NCBI GenBank assembly: GCA_003133265.1
Contig: PKWQ01000100.1
Span: forward strand, 304-30,150
Direction: 5' to 3'
Length of the DNA: 29,847 nt
DNA from: Acetobacteraceae bacterium
GTDB lineage: Bacteria > Pseudomonadota > Alphaproteobacteria > Acetobacterales > Acetobacteraceae
Each line of letters starts with the position of its first letter. Within the stretch, counting starts at the first letter, position 1. Of the stretch, positions 14,950-23,015 are shown in pieces. A program made the position numbers and the translations under genes. Under the pieces are notes generated by a model. That model was given only the letters and a program-made list of their open reading frames with translations, had not been told where the DNA came from and did not search any database.

Positions 14950-16693
14950 GCTTGGTCCTTCCAGCGCGAAGAGCGTCCAACTCCATTGCCTTGCCGTCGC
15001 AGGCACGCGATGCGATGCGGAACGCGAAGGCGATGGCTGGACCGAGCGTGATCCCGGGTCCCGGATAGTGGCCGCGCATCACCGATGCCATGTCGTTGCC
15101 GCAGGCGTAGAGGCCGTTAATCGGAGAGCCGGCGCGATCCAGAACGCGACCGTCGCGGTCTGTTGCAAGGCCGACACTGGTTCCAAGATCGGCGGGGTAG
15201 ACCGCGACCGCGAAGAATGGCGCCCGCTCGATCCTGCGAAGGCATGGGTTGGGCAGATTGTCGGGGTCGCCGTTGTTGCGGTTGAGTTCGGTCGATCCCC
15301 GGCCAAACTCCGCGTCGATACCGGATTCCGCGAACCCGTTATAGCGCCGTACCGTCTCCATGAGCGCGTCGCCATCGATACCGATCTTCTGGGCCAGCAG
15401 TGGGATCGTTGCTGCTGTGATGAGATAGCCATTATCGACATAGCGCTTGAGACGACGCTGGCCTGGCCGGACGAGACCTATGCCGTAATCGTGGATGAAG
15501 CTGCGGTCGCACACCAGATAGGCCGGTATGGTGTTGACGTCGGCATGGGATCGATACATGCCAAGCACGAAATCGTGGTAGGAGTCGGCTTCGTTGACGA
15601 AACGCCGTCCGGCCGAATTCACCGCGAGAAGGCCCGGCTTCGCCCGGTCGAGCATGATGTGGGGGAAGACAGCCTGGGAGCCGTCCGCCCGGCGCATAAC
15701 CGATGCCGGCATCCAGAAGGCGGCGCTGGCATGTGTAGTGTCGATTACGCCACCTGCCGAGGTTCCGAGGGTAAGACCGTCACCCGAATCGCCATCGAAG
15801 GCTACCGAGTGGTCGGGAATTGGCTCGGCAAGCAGGGACCGTCGCCAGGTCGGACTGCCGGAAAAGCCGCCTGTGGCCAGAACGACGCCGCGCCGCGCGC
15901 GGATGGATTGCGTTCGGCCATCGAGAGAAACCGAGGCGCCGATCACGCGCCCGTCCCGCTGCACCAGGCTTTCTACGCGCGCGCCCAACCAGATCGGTAC
16001 CTGTCGCTGTCGCAGGCTGTAGACAAGGCGTCCGACCAGCGCATTGCCCAACAGCAGCCGTGTTCCGCGCGAATAGCGCCGGCGATCCCAAAGATATCGA
16101 CTTACCAAAGCAAGTGTGTGGCGGAGCGAACGGACCGATGCGAATGGGTGCAGCAGATGCGGGATATCGTCCTTACCCACCATCATGCCGCCAAGTGCCA
16201 TGAATTCCGGCATGGGCGGGCGAAGCCGTTCGAAATCCTTGCCGAGAAGGCGGCCGTCGAAAGGCAGCGGGTACAGCACCCGCCCGGAGATTGCCGCGCC
16301 AGGAAGATTGCCGCGGTAGTCGGGATGTTTGGGACTGGGCGCGAATTTCACCTCGGTATGGTGCTCCAGGAAATCGAGCGCGATCGGACCCGCTTCAAGG
16401 AAAGCCTCCCGGCGCGCGCCCCGATCCGGCTCGCCGATCATGGCGTCGAGGTAGCGCCGCGCGTCCGTTGCGGTATCTGTCAGACCGGCGCGTGCGCTCT
16501 GCGAACTGCCGGGAACCCAAATCGCCCCGCCGGACAGCGCGCTGGTGCCGCCGAGCCGAGATGTCATTTCGCACAGCAGAACCTCAGCCCCTTCGACCGC
16601 CGCCACCAGCGCCGCTGTCATGCCGCCGACGCCGGAACCGACGACAAGCAGGTCGACCTCGCGGTCCCAGTTTACCGGCTCCGCTCCGGTCAT
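14939..16693 (-). CDS. KstD-like FAD dehydrogenase (3-ketosteroid-1-dehydrogenase family)
   Basis: A 584-residue flavoprotein. The N-terminus shows the FAD motif LLVVGSGVGGMTAAL with the acidic end at LLCEMTSRLGGTS; ATGGFSGSP, NSAGRRFVNEAD and the C-terminal loop GHYPGPGITLGPA (Tyr543 onward) follow. The last motif is typical of 3-ketosteroid Delta1-dehydrogenases and their relatives, which remove two hydrogens next to a ring ketone. A steroid substrate is not demonstrated: no other steroid-ring genes are visible. The start at 16693 has only a weak ribosome-binding site. The gene lies 62 bases after the binding-protein gene and overlaps the OYE-like gene, so the pair probably acts in succession on one cyclic compound. 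Confidence 0.88.
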   Translation of the reverse strand: MTGAEPVNWDREVDLLVVGSGVGGMTAALVAAVEGAEVLLCEMTSRLGGTSALSGGAIWVPGSSQSARAGLTDTATDARRYLDAMIGEPDRGARREAFLEAGPIALDFLEHHTEVKFAPSPKHPDYRGNLPGAAISGRVLYPLPFDGRLLGKDFERLRPPMPEFMALGGMMVGKDDIPHLLHPFASVRSLRHTLALVSRYLWDRRRYSRGTRLLLGNALVGRLVYSLRQRQVPIWLGARVESLVQRDGRVIGASVSLDGRTQSIRARRGVVLATGGFSGSPTWRRSLLAEPIPDHSVAFDGDSGDGLTLGTSAGGVIDTTHASAAFWMPASVMRRADGSQAVFPHIMLDRAKPGLLAVNSAGRRFVNEADSYHDFVLGMYRSHADVNTIPAYLVCDRSFIHDYGIGLVRPGQRRLKRYVDNGYLITAATIPLLAQKIGIDGDALMETVRRYNGFAESGIDAEFGRGSTELNRNNGDPDNLPNPCLRRIERAPFFAVAVYPADLGTSVGLATDRDGRVLDRAGSPINGLYACGNDMASVMRGHYPGPGITLGPAIAFAFRIASRACDGKAMELDALRAGRTKHEQ

Positions 16694-16755
16694 CGCTCAG
16701 CCCGCGAACAACGCCGCGCGATTAGCCGCTCGGTCGTCCCAGAGCGGCGCAACCG

Positions 16756-17973
16756 CTAATTCTTCTTCACCAGCGGACAACGGCTTTCCGACAATGGCTG
16801 GAACGCCTTTTCTCCCGGGATGACGCTTACCAGCTTGTAGTAATCCCAGGGTTCCTTCGATTCCTCGGGCGACTTCACCTGGAACAGGTACATGTCATGC
16901 ACCATGCGGCCGTCCTCGCGAAGCCGGCCGTTCTTGGCAAAGAAATCGTTGACCGGCAGGGCGCGCATCTTCGCCATCACCGCCTGGGCCTCGTCGGTGC
17001 CAGCCGCCTGAACGGCCTTCAGATAGTGCGTGACCGCCGAATAGATGCCGGCTTGGACCATCGTCGGCATCCTGTTGCGCTTCGCGAAAAAGCGCATCGA
17101 CCACGCCCGCGTCTCGGCATTCATGTTCCAGTAGAAGGCGGAGGTTACCAACATGCCCTGTGCGGCCTTCAGGCCGATTGCGTTGATGTCGTTGATGAAC
17201 ACCAGCAAGCCCGTGAGCTGCTGGTTCTTGTTGAGGCCGAATTCGGCGGCCTGTTTGATGCTGTTCACCAGATCGGCGCCCGAGTTGGCCATTGCTACGA
17301 CCTTGGCACCGGAGCGCTGCGCCTCCAGCACGTACGGGGCGAAATCGGTTCCGGGGAAGGGAACGCGCACCGATCCGATCACCTTGCCGCCATTGGCGAG
17401 GATGAACCTCGTGGCGTCGCTCTGCAATGATTGTCCGAAGACGTAATCGGCGGTGATGAAGAACCAGGTATCTCCGCCGCGCCGCGCAATCTCGGCCGCC
17501 GTGCCGTTGCTGAGTGCATAGGTGTCGTAGGTCCAGTGCGCGGTAACGGTGTTGCAATCCTCGTTTGTTAAGCGAGTTGTCGACGATCCGCTATTGAGGA
17601 CGACGCGGTTCTTGTCTTGTGCGAGATGCCCGACCGCGATCCCGACATTGCTGGCCGCGATGTCGACAAGAGCGTCGACGTGATCATTGTCGAACCACTG
17701 CCGCGCGATCGACACGCCGATATCGGGCTTGTTCTGGTTGTCGGCAAAAATCACCTCGATCGGTGCGCCGAGTACCTTGCCGCCGAAATCCTCGGCGGCC
17801 ATCTGCGCCGCGAGCACGGACCCCGGGCCGTTGTTGTCGGCGTACGGGCCGGACATATCTGTGAGTACGCCGAGCTTCACGACACCATCGGAGATTTTCG
17901 CCTGGCCGTAGGCTTGCACCGAGATTGCCAACAGCATTGTTGCGGCAAGGGTAGCGAGAATGTTCGGTTTCAT
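16756..17973 (-). CDS. LivK-type ABC transporter substrate-binding protein (Sec-exported)
   Basis: A 405-residue periplasmic binding protein of the branched-chain amino acid/organic acid class. It starts with a Sec signal peptide (MKPNILATLAATMLLAISVQ, with likely cleavage near AYGQA). KLGVLTDMSGPYADNNGPGS is the usual ligand-cleft start, and WFFITADYVFG, then HDMYLFQVKSPEESKEPWDY, identify the subgroup shared with the protein at 26701-27945. ATG 17973 is supported by GGGAGG just upstream. No permease or ATPase of this transporter type is intact in the window, so the partners must be elsewhere. Its placement between a ThDP enzyme and a KstD-like enzyme suggests that the ligand enters that pathway. 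Two small hairpins precede the start. Confidence 0.92.
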   Translation of the reverse strand: MKPNILATLAATMLLAISVQAYGQAKISDGVVKLGVLTDMSGPYADNNGPGSVLAAQMAAEDFGGKVLGAPIEVIFADNQNKPDIGVSIARQWFDNDHVDALVDIAASNVGIAVGHLAQDKNRVVLNSGSSTTRLTNEDCNTVTAHWTYDTYALSNGTAAEIARRGGDTWFFITADYVFGQSLQSDATRFILANGGKVIGSVRVPFPGTDFAPYVLEAQRSGAKVVAMANSGADLVNSIKQAAEFGLNKNQQLTGLLVFINDINAIGLKAAQGMLVTSAFYWNMNAETRAWSMRFFAKRNRMPTMVQAGIYSAVTHYLKAVQAAGTDEAQAVMAKMRALPVNDFFAKNGRLREDGRMVHDMYLFQVKSPEESKEPWDYYKLVSVIPGEKAFQPLSESRCPLVKKN

Positions 17974-18005
17974 GTCGATCCTCCCTATCGCGTGGGGCGG
18001 CTTGC

Positions 18006-18041
18006 TCAGCATGAAAATGCTGAAACAGCCGTATTCGGCTG
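18006..18041 (-). other. Pair of adjacent perfect hairpins before the livK-like start
   Basis: TCAGCAT (18006-18012) pairs with ATGCTGA (18017-18023) around a four-base loop, and CAGCCG (18026-18031) pairs with CGGCTG (18036-18041) around another four-base loop, with only two bases between the stems. They lie in the 98-base gap between the ThDP-enzyme stop and the binding-protein start. No T-run follows, so mRNA stabilisation or processing that raises binding-protein output is more likely than termination. Confidence 0.55.
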
Positions 18042-18071
18042 GTTATGGAACGCCGGTTTCTGATTTGCTCA

Positions 18072-19886
18072 TCAAACTGGTCCATCCCGCCGCGACGGCG
18101 TCTGGTAGGGATCGGGGTCGTAATTCGGTGACGTACCCTTCAGCGGCGGCATGTCCCATCCCCCACTGGTGCGCCGGCGGATGTCGGCTTGAACCCGAAC
18201 ATCGAGCACCGTCGGCTTGCCGCTCGCCAGCGCCGTCTGGAGCTGCTCGCCGATGTCCTGCGGCCGTTCGACGCGCACGCCCTGGGCGCCCATCGCCTGG
18301 GCCAGCAGTGCGAAATCGGTGCTGAGCAGCTCGCCGGTGCGCTGCGAACGGAAACGGGTCTCGAACTCCCGCCCCGCGCCGAAAAACCCGACCTGGAGGT
18401 CGCGGATCGAGACGAATCCGGTGTTGTTCCAGACCACCCAGACCACCGGCAAATCGTACTCGACGGCGGTCGCGACGGCGCTTGCATGCATGAGGAAACC
18501 GCCATCGCCGACGACGGCGACAACTGGGCGGCCGGGTGCGGCGAGCTGTGCCCCCAAGGCGCCGCCGACGCCAAAGCCCATGGCGGCAAATCCCCCAGAC
18601 TGAAGCAGCATGCCCTGGTCTGGCACCTTCCATTGCTGGACCATCCAACTGTGATGGGCGCCGATGTCGGAAAGCATGATGGTGTGCTTCGGGATCGCCC
18701 GCTGCAATTCGGCGATCAGCCTGTCGCCGTGGATCGGGATGTCCGATGAGCCGCGCGTCTTGTCTAGGTCGCTCTGCCATTGCTGTTTCCAGCTTCGCGC
18801 CGAAGCGCGCCAGTTGCCCGCCTGCTGTGGGGGAGTGGTACCGCGCCGCTGCACCGCCTCGATCAACTGGCGAATGACCAGCCTGACATCGCCGACAATC
18901 CCTACCTCCGTCGGATAGTTGCGTGCCAGCTGGCCAGAATCCTGGTCGACATGGATCAGCTTCGTCGGCGGTATGCTGTGCGTCATACCTGGACCCCAGC
19001 TGCTGGCGCCGCGATCGCCGAACCGCGTGCCGAGCGCCAGCAGAACGTCGCAGGCGCGCGCTGCCCGGTTGGCCGGATAGACGCCGTCGCGGCCGGTGGG
19101 GCCAAGGCTCAGCCGATGCTCCTCGTCGATCGCGCCTTTGCCTTGCGGGGTTGTGCAAACCGGCAGGTCCAGCAGTTCGGCGAATTGCAGCAACTCCGGT
19201 TGCGCACCGGCCAGAACGCAGCCGTGCCCGGCAAGGATTGCCGGACGCTCCGCGCCCAGCAGGAGATCGAGGGCCTGTTCGATTGCCAGCGGATCGCCCT
19301 GGGACCGCGGGGAAGCGGCGGAGCGCCACTGGCTGGCATCCGAAGTGTCGGTGGCAGTGGTCTCGACGAAGACGTTGAACGGGACATCGAGATGCACCGG
19401 CCCGGTGCGACCGCTCAACATGGTGCCATAGGCCTGCCGTATCATGTCGGGCAGCATGTCAGCCCGGGTCGCCTGAAAGCTGCGCTTCACGTAAGGGCGC
19501 ATGGCGGTGACGAAATCGGCTTGGTAATGGTGGCCGAATTCCTGAAACGGTCCGCGATTGAATTGCTGGGTGGGAATGTTCCCGGTGATCGCCAGCACGG
19601 CCGAGGAGTCGAAGAACGCACAGGCGATCGCCATCTGAATGTTGACCGAACCCGGTCCGCAGGACGTGAACGTCGCCACCGGCTGGCGGCTGACGCGGTA
19701 GAAGGCATCGGCCATAAACCCGGCAATCTGCTCGTTGTGCGTCGAGATCGTCTTGATCGAATTCTGCCGCTCGAACGCAGAGTCCATCAGACCGACGTCG
19801 CCATGACCGCACAAGCCAAAGAGAAAAGGGACGCGTTCCTTGATGAGGTAATCGAGGATTATTTCGGCGCCCTTGCGCTCTTGCAT
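18072..19886 (-). CDS. Thiamine-diphosphate-dependent enzyme, acetolactate synthase large-subunit-like
   Basis: A 604-residue protein with the three domains of the acetolactate synthase/benzoylformate decarboxylase superfamily: the PYR domain with the cofactor-activating Glu52 (THNEQIAGFMADA), a central domain (ILAGHGCVLAGAQ to IHVDQDSGQLARNYP), and the PP domain with the metal/ThDP motif from Gly460-Asp461-Gly462 (VVGDGGFLMHA) to Asn487-Asn488. Members decarboxylate 2-keto acids or cleave C-C bonds. No small regulatory subunit is adjacent, which argues against valine/isoleucine biosynthesis. ATG 19886 follows GGAGG; an upstream in-frame TTG (19985) has no such box. It is the first gene of an operon with the binding protein, KstD-like and OYE-like enzymes. 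Substrate unknown. Confidence 0.88.
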   Translation of the reverse strand: MQERKGAEIILDYLIKERVPFLFGLCGHGDVGLMDSAFERQNSIKTISTHNEQIAGFMADAFYRVSRQPVATFTSCGPGSVNIQMAIACAFFDSSAVLAITGNIPTQQFNRGPFQEFGHHYQADFVTAMRPYVKRSFQATRADMLPDMIRQAYGTMLSGRTGPVHLDVPFNVFVETTATDTSDASQWRSAASPRSQGDPLAIEQALDLLLGAERPAILAGHGCVLAGAQPELLQFAELLDLPVCTTPQGKGAIDEEHRLSLGPTGRDGVYPANRAARACDVLLALGTRFGDRGASSWGPGMTHSIPPTKLIHVDQDSGQLARNYPTEVGIVGDVRLVIRQLIEAVQRRGTTPPQQAGNWRASARSWKQQWQSDLDKTRGSSDIPIHGDRLIAELQRAIPKHTIMLSDIGAHHSWMVQQWKVPDQGMLLQSGGFAAMGFGVGGALGAQLAAPGRPVVAVVGDGGFLMHASAVATAVEYDLPVVWVVWNNTGFVSIRDLQVGFFGAGREFETRFRSQRTGELLSTDFALLAQAMGAQGVRVERPQDIGEQLQTALASGKPTVLDVRVQADIRRRTSGGWDMPPLKGTSPNYDPDPYQTPSRRDGPV

Positions 19887-20014
19887 GCGTGGTCCTCCGT
19901 CCGGAGATGCCAGCCATTCAGCCGAAGACTTGCCGCCTTGGTTCCGCGTAACGCCGCATCCGAAGATGCGGTGATAAAGTTCCAAATGAACCTAGATCGT
20001 GCGCTTTCCAGCGT

Positions 20015-20030
20015 ATGAACGCTCGTTCAT
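20015..20030. promoter_or_regulatory. Palindromic TetR-type operator over the transcription start of the ThDP operon
   Basis: ATGAACG-CT-CGTTCAT: two perfect 7-base arms around two bases. It overlaps the last two bases of the -10 hexamer and the predicted start point of the minus-strand promoter (around 20022), so a bound repressor would block initiation. The arm sequence resembles TetR/AcrR-family operators. I saw no second copy in the window. Confidence 0.7.
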
Positions 20031-20057
20031 TATCAGCCCGGCGAATCAGCGTGTCAA
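20029..20057 (-). promoter_or_regulatory. Near-consensus sigma70 promoter for the ThDP-livK-KstD-OYE operon
   Basis: Read on the minus strand, TTGACA (20057-20052, perfect -35) is followed by 17 bases and GATAAT (20034-20029, five of six -10 matches). The predicted transcript starts near 20022 and has a leader of about 135 bases before ATG 19886. The rest of the spacer back to the OppF stop at 20127 shows nothing else I can name. Confidence 0.75.
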
Positions 20058-20126
20058 TGGCGGCGCGAAACCAAGCGGTTGAGAACGTGGCGGGATGAGC
20101 GCCAGGGCGGCCCCGATCGAAGTCGG

Positions 20127-21095
20127 TCAAAGGCCGTGCAGATGGCAGGAAACCAGGTGCCCCGGCGCGACTTCCCGCAGTGTTGGAACGTCTTGCCGGC
20201 AGCGCGGCTCGACGTATGGGCAGCGGGTATGGAACGGGCAGCCCGGCGGCGGGTGCATCGGGCTCGGCACATCGCCCTGCAGAATGCGTTTCTGGCGCTT
20301 CAGGCGCGGGTTCGGCACCGGCACGGCGGACAGCAGCGCCTCCGTGTAGGGGTGCTTTGGATTTAGGAACAGATCCCGCTTGTCGGCGTATTCGACGATC
20401 CGGCCGAGATACATCACCGCTACGCGATGGCTGATATGCTCCACCACCGCGAGATCGTGCGCGATGAACAGATAGGAAAGCTTCTTGTCGCGCTGAAGAT
20501 CCATCATCAGGTTGATGACCTGGGCCTGGATCGACACGTCGAGCGCCGAAACCGGCTCGTCGCAGACGATCAGCTGCGGGTCCAGGGCCAATGCCCGGGC
20601 AATGCAGATGCGCTGGCGTTGGCCACCAGAGAACTGATGCGGATAGCCGGCCATCTGCGCCGGCCGCAGTCCGACCTGTGCGAACAGCTCCGCCACGCGC
20701 GCCTCGGTAGCACGGCCGCGAGTGAGGTGGTGGACTTCGAGCACCTCGCCCACGATGTCTCCGGCGCGCATGCGCGGGTTGAGCGACGAGAACGGGTCTT
20801 GGAACACGATCTGCATCTGGCGCCGGAACGGCCGCATCTCGGCCTTGGACAGCCCAGTGATGTCGGTGCCGTTCAGCCGGATGCTGCCGCCGGTCGGCTC
20901 GATAAGCCGCATCACCGTGCGCGCCACGGTGGATTTTCCACAGCCGCTTTCGCCAACCAAACCCAGCGTTTCGCCTTGGTTGATGGAAAAACTGACCCCG
21001 TCGACGGCGAACACGGCCCCGACCTGCCGGCGCAGCAGGCCCTTGCGTACCGGGTAGTGTTTTTGCAGGTCGGTGACCTCGATCACCGGCGTCAT
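20127..21095 (-). CDS. oppF: Oligopeptide/dipeptide ABC transporter ATP-binding protein OppF/DppF
   Basis: A 322-residue ATPase with Walker A GESGCGKSTVAR, the Q-loop in FQDPFSSLNPRM, signature HQFSGGQRQR, Walker B LIVCDEPVSALDV, the switch His in FIAHDLAVV, and a C-terminal Opp extension with spaced Cys (CPFHTRCPYVEPRC). It energises uptake with OppD at the inner-membrane face. ATG 21095 is chosen because it overlaps the OppD stop by ATGA (21092-21095); a longer frame to 21185 runs over OppD codons. It is the last gene of a five-gene importer operon. Confidence 0.95.
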   Translation of the reverse strand: MTPVIEVTDLQKHYPVRKGLLRRQVGAVFAVDGVSFSINQGETLGLVGESGCGKSTVARTVMRLIEPTGGSIRLNGTDITGLSKAEMRPFRRQMQIVFQDPFSSLNPRMRAGDIVGEVLEVHHLTRGRATEARVAELFAQVGLRPAQMAGYPHQFSGGQRQRICIARALALDPQLIVCDEPVSALDVSIQAQVINLMMDLQRDKKLSYLFIAHDLAVVEHISHRVAVMYLGRIVEYADKRDLFLNPKHPYTEALLSAVPVPNPRLKRQKRILQGDVPSPMHPPPGCPFHTRCPYVEPRCRQDVPTLREVAPGHLVSCHLHGL

Positions 21096-22114
21096 GGTGC
21101 GCTCCCCGCGATCCGATCGGCGTGCCAGCAAGCAGCCCAATGGTCCGGGCGCTTCTGCTCGTAGGGCGGATATTCGGTCGTGCATTGGCCATCGGCGTAG
21201 GCGCAGCGCGCGGCGAACACGCAGCCCGGCGGCAGATTGGTCAGCGGCGGCACGGAGCCCGGTATCTCCTGCAACCGTTCCGGCGCGCCGGCATCGCCGC
21301 TCATCACCGCCAGGCGCGGCACCGAGGCCATCAGCCCGTGGGTGTAGGGATGCAGCGGCGTGGCGAACAGCGCATCGACGCTGGCCTCCTCCACCTTGCG
21401 GCCGGCATACATCACGATCACGCGCTGGGCGGTCTCCGCGACCACGCCGAGATCGTGGGTGATCAGGAGCATGGCGGTGCCAAGCTCCTTCTGCAGGTTG
21501 AGCATGAGATCGAGGATCTGGGCCTGGATCGTGACATCCAGTGCCGTCGTCGGCTCGTCCGCGATCAACACCTTCGGATTGCAGGCCAGAGCCATCGCGA
21601 TCATCGCGCGCTGGCGCATGCCGCCGGAGAACTGGTGCGGATATTCGCGCGCCCGCTGCGCCGGCTCGGGGACGCGCACCAGCCGCAGCATCTCCACCGC
21701 CTTGTCCATCGCAGCCGATCGCGACAGATGCTGATGCAGCACGAACGCCTCGGCGATCTGGCGTCCGACGGTGATGACCGGGTTAAGGCTGGTCATCGGT
21801 TCCTGGAAGATCATGCTGATGTCGTTGCCGCGCACCGCGCGCATCTCGGGCTCGTCCAGCACCAGCAGGTCGCGCCCGTCCAGCAGCACGCGGCCGGCGA
21901 CGATGCGCCCCGGCGGGTCCGGCACCAGACGCAGGATGGACAATGCCGTCATGCTCTTGCCGCAGCCGCTCTCGCCGACGACCGCCAGGGTCTCGCCGCG
22001 ATGGATGGAGAACGACACGTCGCTGACCGCATTGACGACGCCGCCACGGGTGAAGAACACCGTCGACAATCCGTCGACCTCAAGCACCGGCGTGTTCGGG
22101 ATATGCGTGTCCAT
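21092..22114 (-). CDS. oppD: Oligopeptide/dipeptide ABC transporter ATP-binding protein OppD/DppD
   Basis: A 340-residue ATPase with Walker A GESGCGKSMTALSIL, Q-loop segment FQEPMTSLNPV, signature HQFSGGMRQRAM, Walker B VLIADEPTTALDV and LLITHDLGVVAE. The C-terminal extension contains a Cys-rich stretch (CVFAARCAYADGQC) characteristic of the Opp/Dpp branch. With OppF it forms the cytoplasmic ATPase pair. The ATG at 22112-22114 shares one base with the stop of oppC (TGATG), and its own stop overlaps the start of oppF, so the three genes are tightly coupled. Confidence 0.95.
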   Translation of the reverse strand: MDTHIPNTPVLEVDGLSTVFFTRGGVVNAVSDVSFSIHRGETLAVVGESGCGKSMTALSILRLVPDPPGRIVAGRVLLDGRDLLVLDEPEMRAVRGNDISMIFQEPMTSLNPVITVGRQIAEAFVLHQHLSRSAAMDKAVEMLRLVRVPEPAQRAREYPHQFSGGMRQRAMIAMALACNPKVLIADEPTTALDVTIQAQILDLMLNLQKELGTAMLLITHDLGVVAETAQRVIVMYAGRKVEEASVDALFATPLHPYTHGLMASVPRLAVMSGDAGAPERLQEIPGSVPPLTNLPPGCVFAARCAYADGQCTTEYPPYEQKRPDHWAACWHADRIAGSAP

Positions 22115-23007
22115 CAGCCGCGCTGCCGGGGATCGAGCAGGTCGCGGATCGCATCGCCCAGAAGATTGGTGCCGAACACCACGAGGCTGATCGCGATTCC
22201 GGGAAAGATCACCAGCCAGGGCGCGGTGCGAATATATTCGGCGGCGGATTCCGACAGCATCCGGCCCCAGGATGGGTAGGGTTCGGGAATGCCGAGGCCG
22301 AGAAACGACAGCGATGCCTCGGTGAGGATGGTCGAGCCGAACTGCGCGGTGGCGAGCACGATCAGCGGCGCGATGGTGTTGGGCAGTACATGGCGCACGG
22401 CAACGCGGAACTCGCTCATGCCAACCGCCTTCGCTGCCTCCACCATGGCCATTTCGCGCACGGCCAAGGTGTTGGACCGGATGACCCGGGCCGAATAGGG
22501 CACCAGCGGTATGGAGATGGCGATGATCGTCGTGCGCAGGGATGGCCCGAGTGCGGCCGACATCACCAGCGCCAGGACCAGCAGCGGCAGCGCCTGCATG
22601 ATGTCGGTCAGGCGCTGGGTGAGCAGATCGACCCAGCCGCCGAGATAGCCGGCGGCAAGCCCGATGGCGATGCCGAGGATGCTGCCGATCGCGGTGCAGG
22701 AAATGGCGACGGCCAGCGATATCCGCGCGCCGTAGACCAGCCGGGCGAACACGTCCCGGCCCATGAAATCGGCGCCGAGCCAGTGCTGTCCGCCTGGCCG
22801 GGCGAGCGAGATCGCGGCGTTGGTGGAGAGCGGGTCGAACCGGGTGATGAGGTCGGCGAAGATCGCACAGAACACGAACAGCACCATGATCGCGGCACCG
22901 ATCGCCCCGAGCGGATAGGACCGCGCCAGAAATCGCAGCTGCCCGAACACGCCGGTGGCGTTGGCACCGGCCTTGTTCAGTTCCGCGGAATAGTCTGTGC
23001 CTGCCAT
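22114..23007 (-). CDS. oppC: Oligopeptide/dipeptide ABC transporter permease OppC/DppC
   Basis: A 297-residue inner-membrane permease. The N-terminal cytoplasmic tail leads to a first membrane helix (LGAIGAAIMVLFVFCAIFAD), a periplasmic loop with GQHWLGADFMGRDVFARLVYG typical of OppC, and five more helices. The EAA loop that docks on the ATPase is VEAAKAVGMSEFRVAVRHVL. It pairs with OppB to form the channel. The start lies 8 bases after the oppB stop. Confidence 0.94.
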   Translation of the reverse strand: MAGTDYSAELNKAGANATGVFGQLRFLARSYPLGAIGAAIMVLFVFCAIFADLITRFDPLSTNAAISLARPGGQHWLGADFMGRDVFARLVYGARISLAVAISCTAIGSILGIAIGLAAGYLGGWVDLLTQRLTDIMQALPLLVLALVMSAALGPSLRTTIIAISIPLVPYSARVIRSNTLAVREMAMVEAAKAVGMSEFRVAVRHVLPNTIAPLIVLATAQFGSTILTEASLSFLGLGIPEPYPSWGRMLSESAAEYIRTAPWLVIFPGIAISLVVFGTNLLGDAIRDLLDPRQRG

Positions 23008-23015
23008 GCTTTGTC

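Noticed and set aside
14939..16693. Firm call as a steroid 1-dehydrogenase (kstD)
   Set aside because: The C-terminal YPGPG motif fits, but no other steroid-degradation gene is visible, so only the family is called.
13816..16759. Long plus-strand open frames (411 and 657 codons) opposite the OYE-like and KstD-like genes
   Set aside because: Both are antisense to strongly conserved coding sequence and show low-information composition.
18072..19886. Biosynthetic acetolactate synthase (ilvB)
   Set aside because: No regulatory small subunit or ilv neighbours; the operon contains a binding protein and ring-type oxidoreductases.
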